A program made the position numbers and the translations under genes. DNA of 64,000 bases from an uncultured Bacteroidota bacterium (GTDB lineage: Bacteria; Bacteroidota; Bacteroidia; Flavobacteriales_D; Crocinitomicaceae), in the NCBI GenBank assembly GCA_937899625.1, contig CALCCB010000075.1:1-64000 (forward strand), written 5' to 3'. The notes beneath the pieces were generated by a model. It saw nothing but the letters and a program-made list of their open reading frames with translations, was not told where the DNA came from and did not search any database. This document shows, in pieces, positions 20,400-30,523 of the stretch (position 1 is its first letter; every line of letters starts with the position of its first letter).

Positions 20400-21548
20400 T
20401 CATTTCTTATAAAAAGAAACCAGAAATTCAGAACCTTTACCCAGTTCAGATTTTAGACTAATCGATCCTCCAAGCCTTTCCATAATTTTCTTAGAAATAC
20501 TCAATCCGATACCGGATCCACCGTATTCGTCTCTCAAGTGAAGTCTGGTAAACACTTCAAAAATTTTCTTGCGGTCTTTGGGATCGATCCCTATACCATT
20601 ATCTGTTACTGTAACTACAACATCCCCTTTTTCATTCCGAATGCCTTTAACAGAAATAATCGCTTTCTGGCCATTAGGCTGGTAAGTTATTGCATTGCTG
20701 ATCAGGTTTTGAAAAACATGCTTTAGAGGTGAATCCATACCTTGAACCTTTGGAAGTTTTTCCACCTCAATTCTAGCTTCTGAAGAATCGATCTTTCTTT
20801 TCAAAGAAAGTAGGACATCGTTCATGATTTCGTTCAAATCCACTTCTTTAAAATCATTATCCGACAATTTTCCGGCCCTTGAAAATTCAAGCATATCGGT
20901 AATTAGCGTTTTCATTCGGTCAGCTCCATCTATCGCATAATTTATATACTTTTTCCCTTTCTCATCGAGTATCGGATTGTATTTTTTCTCCAATAATTGC
21001 AGAAATCCTGTGATCATCCTCAAAGGTTCTTGAGTATCATGTGAAGCCACATAAATGAATTGTTCAAGCTCCTCATTCTTCTCAGTAAGTTGAATCGTTT
21101 TTTCATTCACCAGGTTTTTTAGATGCAGCGCTCTATCATCTAATTCCCGAATCATTTCATTTGCTTGAAGTAGATTAGAAATACGTAATTCGAGCTCTAC
21201 CAAATCAAAGGGCTTCCGCAAGATATCATGTGCTCCTGCTTTAAGAACATCTTTTAATGTGTCTTGAGAAACATCTGCTGTGAGTACCATTATTCGCATG
21301 GCACCTTCCAGATATTTTTGCTCGGAAAGCCAATTTAGAATATCTGTTCCCGAAAGATATGGCATCATGACATCCAACAATATGAGGTCAGGCTCATTTG
21401 TTTTCACCAAATGCTCTACATCTCTTGAATCATTAGTTGACACATAGTTTGTATAGCCATTGATCATTAAAAAATTTTCCAGCAATATGGTATTTGCTAT
21501 TTGATCATCTACGATCAATATTCTGGCTTTTTGATTATGAGACTTCAT
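20400..21548 (-). CDS. REC-HisKA-HATPase hybrid histidine kinase
   Basis: REC DLILLDVMMPYLSG; QFIYVASHDTQEPLRMI; VTDNGIGID; GGSGIGLSISKKIMERLGG. Confidence 0.93.
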   Translation of the reverse strand: MKSHNQKARILIVDDQIANTILLENFLMINGYTNYVSTNDSRDVEHLVKTNEPDLILLDVMMPYLSGTDILNWLSEQKYLEGAMRIMVLTADVSQDTLKDVLKAGAHDILRKPFDLVELELRISNLLQANEMIRELDDRALHLKNLVNEKTIQLTEKNEELEQFIYVASHDTQEPLRMITGFLQLLEKKYNPILDEKGKKYINYAIDGADRMKTLITDMLEFSRAGKLSDNDFKEVDLNEIMNDVLLSLKRKIDSSEARIEVEKLPKVQGMDSPLKHVFQNLISNAITYQPNGQKAIISVKGIRNEKGDVVVTVTDNGIGIDPKDRKKIFEVFTRLHLRDEYGGSGIGLSISKKIMERLGGSISLKSELGKGSEFLVSFYKK

Positions 21549-21558
21549 TTGTATATGA

Positions 21559-24500
21559 TTAATGGTCTAAATAACTATCTAGTATGTCTAGAAAACAAGC
21601 TATATCAATCGGTTTTGTTATATAATGTGCAGCTCCTTCCTTTTTCAGTTTTTTGATATTGTCTTCAGTTGCATCAGCACTGACAATAATTACAGGGATG
21701 TCTTTACAGTTCTTTTCTTTCTTTAGCTTTTTCAGGACTTCTGATCCATGCATATCAGGAAGATCCAAATCCAGAAGCACCAGGTCTGGCAAACAATCAA
21801 TAACCTGAGCTATACCTTCTTTACCGCTTATTGAGTATGCCAAATCAAATTTTGGCCTTTTTAATTTGAAGATATCTTTCACCAGATTTAGATTCATCTC
21901 GTTGTCTTCAATGTACACTACTGAAGCTTTCTTTTTAGCTACAACTATTTTTTCAAGCTCCCTTTGCTTAACCTCAAAAAGAGCTAAATTATCTGAAGTA
22001 CATTTTGGAAATTCAAACCAGAATGTTGAACCTTGCCCTGGTTCACTTTCTAAACCAATATTTCCGTTAAGTGCCTGCACTAACTCTTTGGTAACTGCCA
22101 ACCCCAACCCGGTACCTTCAATTGAAGAATTTTGTGCGCCCAGCCTTTCAAATGGATTGAACAATTTAGCCTGGTCGTTTGCGGAAATCCCAATGCCTGT
22201 ATCCTTTACATTCACTCTGATCATCGTTATTCCACCTTCAGATTCCATTGGCTCCAGGCTTAGATACACCTTGCCATTCTCATTATTGTATTTGATCGCA
22301 TTGCTTATCAAGTTGGTAAGGATCTGATTTATTCTCTGATTGTCGGCTATAACTTTGTATTCATCATTTATACTTTTATCATAAACGATCTGTATTTTCT
22401 CCTTTTCTGCTAATGGAGCAACCATTGCACAAATACTTTTAATCGAATTTGTAATATTCACAGGTTCAATTGAAAGATTAATAGAACCGGCTTCAATACG
22501 TGAGATTTCAAGAACCTCATTGATCAGTTGTAACAAATGCCTGCCACTGGTAAGGATATGCTTTACTGATGCTTCTTGAGTGTCACTCAGTTCCCCCATT
22601 TCCAGTAACTGTGCAAACCCAAGAATTGAATTCATTGGAGTTCGCAACTCATGACTCATTCTGGACAAGAAATTACTTTTTGAAGCGTTGGCTTCTTCTG
22701 CGGATCTTCTCGCCTGGATCAATTCGATCTCTTTTTGCGTTTGTTCAGTTACGTCACGGGCTACTGCATAAATGAAATTCCCAACGGGAGATGAGTACCA
22801 CTCTATGAAACGATACCCTCCTTCCTTTGTTCTATATCTGTTCACGAACTTAACAATTCGGCGGTTATTCTGAAGATCTGCCATTGCAGCTAAAGTTGAG
22901 TCAATATCTTCCTCATGCACAAACTCCAAGAACTGTGCTCCCTCCAGTTCAGACCTCTTGTAATGCAAAACATCTTCAAAGGCCTTGCTCAACTTTATAA
23001 ATTGACCTTGTTGATTAGCAATGCATAGCATATCCAAAGAAACTTCGAAGAATGTTTCCAAACGACTAACGGCAGCCATCAACTCTGACGTTCGTTCTTT
23101 CACTTTCTCTTCCAGTTTCAAATTAAGTTCAATGATCTCATTTTCAATTTTTTTCCTTTCTGTTATATCAATAACAGATATTGAAATGAACTGATCATTA
23201 CCTTGTTGATCGGATATTATTGAAGCATTGATCAAAGCGGGGAAGGTTTGACCTTCATTTTTTCTGTGTTCAAGCTCTGCGGAATTGATACGCTTTAGAG
23301 CCAATAACCGTTTCCTCAACACCATGTGTTGAGGCACTGAAACATCACTCAAATGATCAACATAGTTTTTCCCGATCACGTTCTCCTTAGCAATATCATG
23401 CATTTCTGCATAGTACTCGTTACAATACAAGATTTGCCCATCCATGTCAGTAATTAACCTTCCGTTTACTGCATCGTCAAATACTTCTTTAAAAAGATTA
23501 ATTTCTTCTTCCTGCTTTAGCTTTTCTGTAATATTCTCCTGGATAGCTACATAATTTTCGATCTCTCCATTATCGTTAAAGACCGGGAATATGGTAGAGG
23601 ATTCAAAGATAGGATCACCATTTTTTGTTCTGTTTTTAAACCGCCCCTTCCACGTTTCTCCCTTCCTGATCGTGTCCCATAGTTCTTTTGTCGAATCAGG
23701 CTCATCCCTATCAAAGCGCCACATACCGGGTTTTTGACCTATAATTTCCTGTTCGGAGTAGCCCAACTGTTTAATTACATTAGGATTGATGTATTCAATA
23801 CTACCCACTTTATCAGTCATGACCACACTTACCGGACTCTGGTTCACGATCTGAGAAAGCTGATGTACCCTTTTAAGATTTTCCTTTTCAATGGCAATGT
23901 CACGCCAAAGTACAAGTATGGAGTCTTTCCCTTGATATACCGTTTTGGTAAGATTGACTTCTGCCAAGAATGGCTCACCTGTTACTTTAAGGTGTACCCA
24001 TTCAAATTGAATACTGCCCTCCTTGTATACAGCATCGAAATATTCACGAGCCATTTCAGCAGATGTTTTACCATTTGGTTGAAACTCCGGAGAAATCATC
24101 GCTGGTGGCATGTTAATGATCTGATCCCTCGTAGCATTCATCAACTTTTCAGACGCGCGATTGCATTCAACAAAATGTTCTTCCTGTATCACCAAATATG
24201 CCTGTGGAGAGTCATAGAACAAGGTCTTGAAGTTTTCTTCGCTCTGTTTGATCTTCTCCTGGATCTTCCTTTCTTCAGTGATATCGCGCCATAAACACAA
24301 AATTGATTCACGTCCATTATATTCTGTTATGAACAGGTCAACATGTGTAAGGATAGTCAAACCATTTTGTTTTTTATGTGTCCATTCGAAACTAAAGTTC
24401 CCCTCTTTCTTTACTTTATCAAAATATTGTTCCGCTAGCACTTTGGAAGTAACCCCATTCAATTGGATCTTCGGTGAAATTTGTTCCGGTCTTTTTCCAA

Positions 24501-26229
24501 CAATGTATTCCCTATCCGAAGCCATTAATTTCATGGATGTCTCGTTGCATTCCACAAACTTATTATCCTGAATTACTAAATATGCTTGTGGGGATTCATA
24601 GAACAACGATTTGAAATTGGCAACACTCGCTTCGATCTTTTTCGCCTGCTCTTTTTCAAGCGTAATGTCCGAAGCATTCAATAGAACTGCCTCAACAGAC
24701 CCATGCTGATTGATTACCGGTTGAAAGGAAGATTTGAAATACCGTGTTTGGCCATTTAATTCTAGTTCGATGACCTCACTGATCCCTTCTTTGGTTTCAA
24801 TGATCGTTTTGATGTCCTTATCAATGTTTTTTTGTCGATCTTTCGGAAAAATGCTTTTCAAATTGAACTTTGAGGCGATTGCCTCTTCTACACTCATCCC
24901 AACCATTTTGGCAGCATGATCATTCGCAAAAAGTGCCCCCCCTTTAGGATCAAACATCGCTATGATCCCATCTGAACTTTCTACTAAGGAGCGGTATTTG
25001 GCTTCGCTTTCCTTAATCAATCGTTCACTCATTACTTCTTTTGTAATGTTGGAAGTCATGATCATGACGCTTACAGGTTCATCTGTAATCTTATCCAAGA
25101 CCTGAAAATTGGACCTGAACCAGATTTCCTTTCCTTGAATCACCACAGATCTTTCGGTAGTAAACCCTTCGTTCTCCTTGATCGCTTTTCGGACATTTTT
25201 CATTACAGCATCCCCATCAGTCTTTCCCATTGTTTCCCAGATGGTTTTTCCAATAAAAAAGTCAGGTGTTTGACCGATCATAGCTGCTGATTTGGAATTA
25301 ACCAAAATGTAGTGCCCATTTTCATCGACCACCGATACGAGGGCATCTGCTGCTTCTATCAATGAACGATATTTTCTTTCATTGTAGAGCAGCTTTTCTT
25401 GCATCTTGATAAGTTCAGTATTATCAATTCCAGTACAAATTATCTCAAAAGGATTTCCTAATTCATCCAGCTCTAATTTAAAGTCCCATAATGTGTGCAA
25501 TATACCGCCATCTTCTTTCGGCTTATCCATTTGGACTTTAACAATATGACTCGGTTTAGATATACATTCTTTTATTTTTTCGAGAACCATCTCATGGTGG
25601 TAGCTCATAACACTGTCTAAAGCCGATTCACCTATGCCCTTTTTATCGATATGGGCTTTTTTAAAACTTTTAAGATAAGAACGGTTGGCAAACTTTATTA
25701 TTCCTTCCATATCTGTTATTACAAGAAAGGCGGTTTGTGCATTAATAAATTTTTCCAGATTGTTTCTTTGATGATTCAAAGACCTTATGTTTCTACCAAT
25801 ATCATTTTCTAGCTTTCTCGAATAAGTGATGTCATCACACAACACGAAAGTTCCTGCAACTTCTAAATTAGATTCTTGAATGTCCGGTATTACATCAATA
25901 GATAAAAATATTTCTTTTGAATGGTTCGTTCTTGAAATTAATTTAAGTATAGTTCCATCGTTAGGACTTCCCGAATTGATTGCATTTATTGATGGATTTT
26001 GGGTGTAATCAATTTCATGACCGTCATGTGTATAAATATGCCAGGACTCCCAAAAATCAACGCCTTCGGTGTTGCACGGATTTTGAATGTCGAAAAGTTT
26101 CGATGCTGCATTGTTTAAGAAAAGTACATGCCCTTCAACATTTAAATAAATCGCAGGCTTGGTAAAATGGTTTAAGAAATTCTCAAAATCTTTATTCATC
26201 TTGGGATTTTTAAAATCCAGTAATTTCAA
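21559..26229 (-). CDS. Multi-PAS hybrid sensor histidine kinase with C-terminal REC
   Basis: 1556 aa; many PAS repeats, SNFLSRMSHELRTPMNSILGFAQLLE, GTGLGLAVTKELVQALNG, REC DLVLLDLDLPDMHGSEVL. Confidence 0.95.
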   Translation of the reverse strand: MKLLDFKNPKMNKDFENFLNHFTKPAIYLNVEGHVLFLNNAASKLFDIQNPCNTEGVDFWESWHIYTHDGHEIDYTQNPSINAINSGSPNDGTILKLISRTNHSKEIFLSIDVIPDIQESNLEVAGTFVLCDDITYSRKLENDIGRNIRSLNHQRNNLEKFINAQTAFLVITDMEGIIKFANRSYLKSFKKAHIDKKGIGESALDSVMSYHHEMVLEKIKECISKPSHIVKVQMDKPKEDGGILHTLWDFKLELDELGNPFEIICTGIDNTELIKMQEKLLYNERKYRSLIEAADALVSVVDENGHYILVNSKSAAMIGQTPDFFIGKTIWETMGKTDGDAVMKNVRKAIKENEGFTTERSVVIQGKEIWFRSNFQVLDKITDEPVSVMIMTSNITKEVMSERLIKESEAKYRSLVESSDGIIAMFDPKGGALFANDHAAKMVGMSVEEAIASKFNLKSIFPKDRQKNIDKDIKTIIETKEGISEVIELELNGQTRYFKSSFQPVINQHGSVEAVLLNASDITLEKEQAKKIEASVANFKSLFYESPQAYLVIQDNKFVECNETSMKLMASDREYIVGKRPEQISPKIQLNGVTSKVLAEQYFDKVKKEGNFSFEWTHKKQNGLTILTHVDLFITEYNGRESILCLWRDITEERKIQEKIKQSEENFKTLFYDSPQAYLVIQEEHFVECNRASEKLMNATRDQIINMPPAMISPEFQPNGKTSAEMAREYFDAVYKEGSIQFEWVHLKVTGEPFLAEVNLTKTVYQGKDSILVLWRDIAIEKENLKRVHQLSQIVNQSPVSVVMTDKVGSIEYINPNVIKQLGYSEQEIIGQKPGMWRFDRDEPDSTKELWDTIRKGETWKGRFKNRTKNGDPIFESSTIFPVFNDNGEIENYVAIQENITEKLKQEEEINLFKEVFDDAVNGRLITDMDGQILYCNEYYAEMHDIAKENVIGKNYVDHLSDVSVPQHMVLRKRLLALKRINSAELEHRKNEGQTFPALINASIISDQQGNDQFISISVIDITERKKIENEIIELNLKLEEKVKERTSELMAAVSRLETFFEVSLDMLCIANQQGQFIKLSKAFEDVLHYKRSELEGAQFLEFVHEEDIDSTLAAMADLQNNRRIVKFVNRYRTKEGGYRFIEWYSSPVGNFIYAVARDVTEQTQKEIELIQARRSAEEANASKSNFLSRMSHELRTPMNSILGFAQLLEMGELSDTQEASVKHILTSGRHLLQLINEVLEISRIEAGSINLSIEPVNITNSIKSICAMVAPLAEKEKIQIVYDKSINDEYKVIADNQRINQILTNLISNAIKYNNENGKVYLSLEPMESEGGITMIRVNVKDTGIGISANDQAKLFNPFERLGAQNSSIEGTGLGLAVTKELVQALNGNIGLESEPGQGSTFWFEFPKCTSDNLALFEVKQRELEKIVVAKKKASVVYIEDNEMNLNLVKDIFKLKRPKFDLAYSISGKEGIAQVIDCLPDLVLLDLDLPDMHGSEVLKKLKKEKNCKDIPVIIVSADATEDNIKKLKKEGAAHYITKPIDIACFLDILDSYLDH

Positions 26230-26401
26230 CTAAATAGGAAATCCGTATAAAATTAACACTAAATCCAACTAGTTTTACAGAAACGTCCATCGAAATTCTA
26301 TCAAACAAATGCGTTGATTAAATAACCATATTAAATATTAGCACTTTCTTTCGTGCTGAACCAGAAATAATTCATTAAAAACCATTTTATTTTTTAAAAA
26401 T

Positions 26402-26602
26402 ATGAATTCAGAATTAAATTATACTTCAGCTTTCAAAGAATTACAACAGATCGTCAGCGATATGGAAGACGGAGAGATCACTGTGGACGAATTGTCCGTG
26501 AAAGTAAAACGAGCAGCCGAGCTGATCAAGATCTGTAAGGAAAAGCTTTCCTCAACAGAAGAGGATGTTAGTCAGATCCTTAAAGAGTTAGAGCGTAATT
26601 GA
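26402..26602 (+). CDS. xseB: Exodeoxyribonuclease VII small subunit
   Basis: 66 aa: YTSAFKELQQIVSDMEDGEITVDELSVKVKRAAELIKICKEKLSSTEEDVSQILKEL. Confidence 0.93.
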   Translation: MNSELNYTSAFKELQQIVSDMEDGEITVDELSVKVKRAAELIKICKEKLSSTEEDVSQILKELERN

Positions 26603-26648
26603 CAAACTTTCTTGTTATTTATTTTTTAAATTTCCAGAAGCGCTTAAT

Positions 26649-26981
26649 ATGGAAAAGATCAAAGAAGAAATGGTGGGCTATCTGCCCAAGAGCTACAAAT
26701 TGTTGGAAGGTAAACTGACTTTATTTTCAACGCATATTGCCTTCGATTCTTATCAATACAGTGGAGGTTTAAGTCTGTTGAAAGCCATTTTTAATCGTGA
26801 CACCGAAAAAGATGATCCAAGCTTTACGCTTCAATTCAGTGACATTAAAGCCATTACTCAGGGGAAACACGGTCTACAGAAGAACGTATTGGAAATCCAT
26901 GATCAAAACGGTAAAGTATACAGGCTTGTCGTTAGAAGTTATGCCGAATGGGAAGACATCATTCACCACACCATGAGCTAA
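26649..26981 (+). CDS. Hypothetical protein, PH/GRAM-like
   Basis: Short cytosolic ORF with KLLEGKLTLFSTHIAFDSY...FSDIKAITQGKHGLQKNVLEIHDQNGKVYRLVVRSYAEWEDII. Confidence 0.55.
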   Translation: MEKIKEEMVGYLPKSYKLLEGKLTLFSTHIAFDSYQYSGGLSLLKAIFNRDTEKDDPSFTLQFSDIKAITQGKHGLQKNVLEIHDQNGKVYRLVVRSYAEWEDIIHHTMS

Positions 26982-27028
26982 TTTCCCAACACATTCCCAT
27001 CCTTTATCGTTCTATTGAAAACTGCTAT

Positions 27029-28543
27029 ATGAAACAACAACTACTGTTTGCCTTTTTCTTTCTCGGAATCCAAATCAATGCTCAAATTCAAGACACTACC
27101 TTTCATAAAGTGTTTTATGAGTCTACCATGAACATTGTCTCAAAATCAGGAGCCGTAAGTCCCGATGACGGACTGGTAATCGTGGGTGAGGTGGACAATT
27201 CTTACGCCTACATGATGAAGATCGATTCTGCCGGAACCTTTGAATGGTTTAAAAAAGCAGACGCACAATCCGGATTCAAAAAAGTGATCAGAACCTGGGA
27301 CTCTACATTTGTTGCAATTGGGGGTCAGTTCAATGTTGGCAATATGGTCAACGACGCATTTATCGTGAAATTTGATGTAAATGGAGATACACTCTGGACG
27401 AAGACCATTGAACATCCAACGGGATTGTCGTTGAACACTACCTCGATCGTAGAAAGTATTGACTCAAATTACCTCATCTGTGGATACACATCGGCACAGA
27501 ACAATTCATTCATGATAAAGATTTCCGCAGCAGGAGATCTTATTTGGAGCACCATTTTCAATCCAATCAACACTTCGTTGGCACAAGGGATTACCTATGG
27601 CCCTGACAGTACGATCTACATCTGTGGTCAATACAATGATGGGGTCAATTTTGTTTCATCCTATATTGCCTCCTTCGAGCACGATGGAACACCAATTTCT
27701 TCGACTGGCTATACTTCGGTAGACTTTTATGATATTGTTTATCACATGGATAGTCTTTTTGTTTTGGGAGCTCAGAGCTCAGAGATCTTAATTTCAAGAA
27801 TGGCAACCGATGGACAGATCGATTGGATGAATAGTTATTTCTATGTCTATGACAATACTCTGGATAAAATGCACCTCCACACTACCACAAACGGAAACCT
27901 TCTCACCATGGTGGGAGACAGAATGTTTACCACGAACGCCATTGAAATAGATCCGGAAGGATCTGTGGTCAACCAGAAGAATTTGATCATGGATGGAGTT
28001 GATCTATTGGAGACACAAAAGAATGGGTACTTTCTTCTGGGTTATGGCCCCCTCTATGGAATTAAGCTACTACAAGTTGACCATTTAGGAGTTATACGAT
28101 TGGATGAAACATTCAGTCCAAACAATGATTGTCTGTGGGATAGTTGGCAATCCATTAACCCAACTATCGTCACACCAGCATCGACAACTCTTCAAAGCAA
28201 TGGAACTTTGGTGGATAATCAATTAGCGATCGCATTCAACTCAGAATTGATCATTGATTACGAGGGCTGTGTAGATATATGGGGAGGAATCGATGAATCA
28301 GACCTACCGGAGATCTCCGTGTATCCTGTTCCGGCAAGTGACAAAGTCAATTTCAAACAGGATCAGGATCTTACTTTCTCACTTGTGATAACAGACCTAA
28401 CGGGTAGAATGGTAATTCAAAGAGCAAAAGTGATGGGTGAAACAAGCGTGGATGTATCCGGGCTTCCTCTAGGGAATTACATCTACAAGATCACTTTTGG
28501 TAATGATCAGGTTAGAACAGGAAAATTGAATATACTTCGGTAA
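27029..28543 (+). CDS. Secreted protein with T9SS type A sorting domain
   Basis: Signal peptide MKQQLLFAFFFLGIQINAQ (ORF track start at 26948 is upstream); C-terminal ISVYPVPASDKVNF...LPLGNYIYKITFGNDQVRTGKLNILR. Confidence 0.85.
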   Translation: MKQQLLFAFFFLGIQINAQIQDTTFHKVFYESTMNIVSKSGAVSPDDGLVIVGEVDNSYAYMMKIDSAGTFEWFKKADAQSGFKKVIRTWDSTFVAIGGQFNVGNMVNDAFIVKFDVNGDTLWTKTIEHPTGLSLNTTSIVESIDSNYLICGYTSAQNNSFMIKISAAGDLIWSTIFNPINTSLAQGITYGPDSTIYICGQYNDGVNFVSSYIASFEHDGTPISSTGYTSVDFYDIVYHMDSLFVLGAQSSEILISRMATDGQIDWMNSYFYVYDNTLDKMHLHTTTNGNLLTMVGDRMFTTNAIEIDPEGSVVNQKNLIMDGVDLLETQKNGYFLLGYGPLYGIKLLQVDHLGVIRLDETFSPNNDCLWDSWQSINPTIVTPASTTLQSNGTLVDNQLAIAFNSELIIDYEGCVDIWGGIDESDLPEISVYPVPASDKVNFKQDQDLTFSLVITDLTGRMVIQRAKVMGETSVDVSGLPLGNYIYKITFGNDQVRTGKLNILR

Positions 28544-29215
28544 TCAGTCTTCGTGTTCTTTGCCAAGTAGTATATGAATGTCATGGATCAGTTGATCCAC
28601 TTCCTTGGTTGAGGTTCCATCGTAATAACCACGGATTCGCATTTGCTGATCAACTAGTACGAAATTGTTGGTATGAATGAAATCACTTCCAACATCACCT
28701 TGGTTTTCTGCTTCAGCAGGTTTTAATACGAAGAATGATTTTCGAGCCAACGCATACAGATCTTCTTTTTTCCCGGTCAGGAATTTCCACTGAACATCGT
28801 CCGCTTTATGTCCAATGGCATAACGTTTCATTTGTTCAACCGTATCTGTATCGGGATCCACTGTAAAAGAAAGAATCTTAAAATCATCTACTCCTTTCAA
28901 TGACTTTTGAACGCGCTGCATCTGTGTATTCATCACCGGACAGATCGTTTGACAAGTCGTAAAGAAATATTCTGCCACGAATACTTTTCCTTTTACATCA
29001 GCATGTGAAATCGTTTTGCTATTCTGATCCTGAAACGAAAACGATCCTATTGTGTGTCCATAACCAATACGAAGCAATTCGGGATCAACCATTTCCTCTT
29101 CAAGATCTGTCGGATTGATAAAAGGAAGTTCTTCCTTCTCTTTCGGGCGGATCATAAAGTATGTAAACGTGATCCCTGCGATTGAAAAAATGATCAAAAA
29201 CCAGGTTCGGTTCAT
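28544..29215 (-). CDS. SCO1/SenC family protein
   Basis: GKVFVAEYFFTTCQTICPVMNTQMQ, FIHTNNFVLVDQQMRIRGYYDGT. Confidence 0.95.
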   Translation of the reverse strand: MNRTWFLIIFSIAGITFTYFMIRPKEKEELPFINPTDLEEEMVDPELLRIGYGHTIGSFSFQDQNSKTISHADVKGKVFVAEYFFTTCQTICPVMNTQMQRVQKSLKGVDDFKILSFTVDPDTDTVEQMKRYAIGHKADDVQWKFLTGKKEDLYALARKSFFVLKPAEAENQGDVGSDFIHTNNFVLVDQQMRIRGYYDGTSTKEVDQLIHDIHILLGKEHED

Positions 29216-29229
29216 GGGATAATTATTAC

Positions 29230-30456
29230 TTATTGAGGGTTTTGCTGTGGCCTTTTGAAGTTCTTCTTCTTTCGGAAGGGTTTTTTCTTCTTATTGCTTC
29301 GTTGTTCGATCTTCCATTCAGGGCCGGGTCCGAGTTCTTCTGGAACCGGAATTCTCTCTACCTCAGCCTCGATCAAACGCTCGATCTGCGCAAGCTTTCT
29401 CATGTCCTTCGGGTTTACCAAAGTGACCGCCTCTCCTTTTGTATTTGCTCTTGCTGTTCTTCCCACGCGATGTACATAATCTTCAGCATCAAAAGGTGTG
29501 TCGAAATTGATCACCATATTGATCTCCTTGATATCAATACCACGACTCATGACATCGGTCGCGACAAGTATTCTGATACGTCTCGATCGGAACCCTCTCA
29601 AGATCTCTTCTCTTTCTTCCTGGGTTCGGTTAGAAGACATCCCTTTCGATTGAAATCCTGCTGTTCTCAATTCTCTAACGATCTCATTCACCTTACTTTT
29701 TGATGAAGTAAAGATGATGATACTGACATATTCAGGTCTTTCCTTTAAGATAGATGCGATCAGCTTGATCTTCTGTTCATCGTAAGCAAGATAAACGGAT
29801 TGCTTCACCCCTGCAGCAGGCTTGGATATTGACAACGTGATCTCCTCCGGGTAAGAAAGGATCCTTTTGGCAAGATCCCTGATCTTTGGCGGCATTGTGG
29901 CACTGAACATTAGATTCTGACGATTGTCAGGTAACTGACTAATGATCTGCAAGATATCTTCAGCAAATCCCATGTCCAGCATCTTGTCTGCTTCGTCCAG
30001 AATCAAATGTTGAAGATTACTGAAATCAACATAACCCATAGCGATGTGTGAAAGCAACTTTCCGGGAGTAGCCACGATAATATCGGTCCCTTCGGAAAGC
30101 GTTTTCTTCTGTTCATCAAAATCTTTCCCGCTACCACCTCCATAAATCGCTATTGATCCGACAGAAACAAAGTAAGACAATCCCTGGATCTCCTGTTCGA
30201 TCTGCATCGCGAGCTCTCTCGTCGGAACGATGATCAGCGTGTTGATCGAAGTATCTTCTTTACCGGTAAGTTTATGTAGGATCGGTAGAATGAATGCTGC
30301 TGTCTTCCCTGTACCAGTCTGAGCACAGGCGATGAGGTCTCTCCCTTCAAGGATCAAAGGGATCGCTTGTTGCTGAATCGGGGTCGCATTGATAAACCCC
30401 ATATGGTCAATGGCGTCAAGGATCTGATCGTTAAGGCCGAGTTCTGTAAATTTCAT
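29230..30456 (-). CDS. DEAD/DEAH-box ATP-dependent RNA helicase
   Basis: MKFTELGLNDQILDAI; AQTGTGKTAAF, LDEADKMLDMGF, FSATMP, HRVGRTARA; start reset to 30456 from ORF start 30645. Confidence 0.95.
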   Translation of the reverse strand: MKFTELGLNDQILDAIDHMGFINATPIQQQAIPLILEGRDLIACAQTGTGKTAAFILPILHKLTGKEDTSINTLIIVPTRELAMQIEQEIQGLSYFVSVGSIAIYGGGSGKDFDEQKKTLSEGTDIIVATPGKLLSHIAMGYVDFSNLQHLILDEADKMLDMGFAEDILQIISQLPDNRQNLMFSATMPPKIRDLAKRILSYPEEITLSISKPAAGVKQSVYLAYDEQKIKLIASILKERPEYVSIIIFTSSKSKVNEIVRELRTAGFQSKGMSSNRTQEEREEILRGFRSRRIRILVATDVMSRGIDIKEINMVINFDTPFDAEDYVHRVGRTARANTKGEAVTLVNPKDMRKLAQIERLIEAEVERIPVPEELGPGPEWKIEQRSNKKKKPFRKKKNFKRPQQNPQ

Positions 30457-30486
30457 TGCATCAAAGGTAGGATAAATCCTTGTCAA

Positions 30487-30516
30487 CAAAAAAACGGGTG
30501 GTAAAACCACCCGTTC
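30487..30516 (-). terminator. Rho-independent terminator
   Basis: Reverse strand AACGGGTGGTTTTACCACCCGTTTTTTTG. Confidence 0.85.
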
Positions 30517-30523
30517 TTCATTT

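Noticed and set aside
21866-22327. 153-aa + strand ORF
   Set aside because: Antisense to conserved kinase domains of the 1556-aa histidine kinase; no protein family resemblance.
23734-24294. 186-aa + strand ORF
   Set aside because: Antisense to the PAS region of the same kinase; composition reflects the reverse of coding sequence.
17630-26401. Target-site duplications flanking the kinase island
   Set aside because: Looked for direct repeats at both borders; found only AT-rich sequence, nothing convincing.
29233-29703. 156-aa + strand ORF
   Set aside because: Antisense to helicase motifs.
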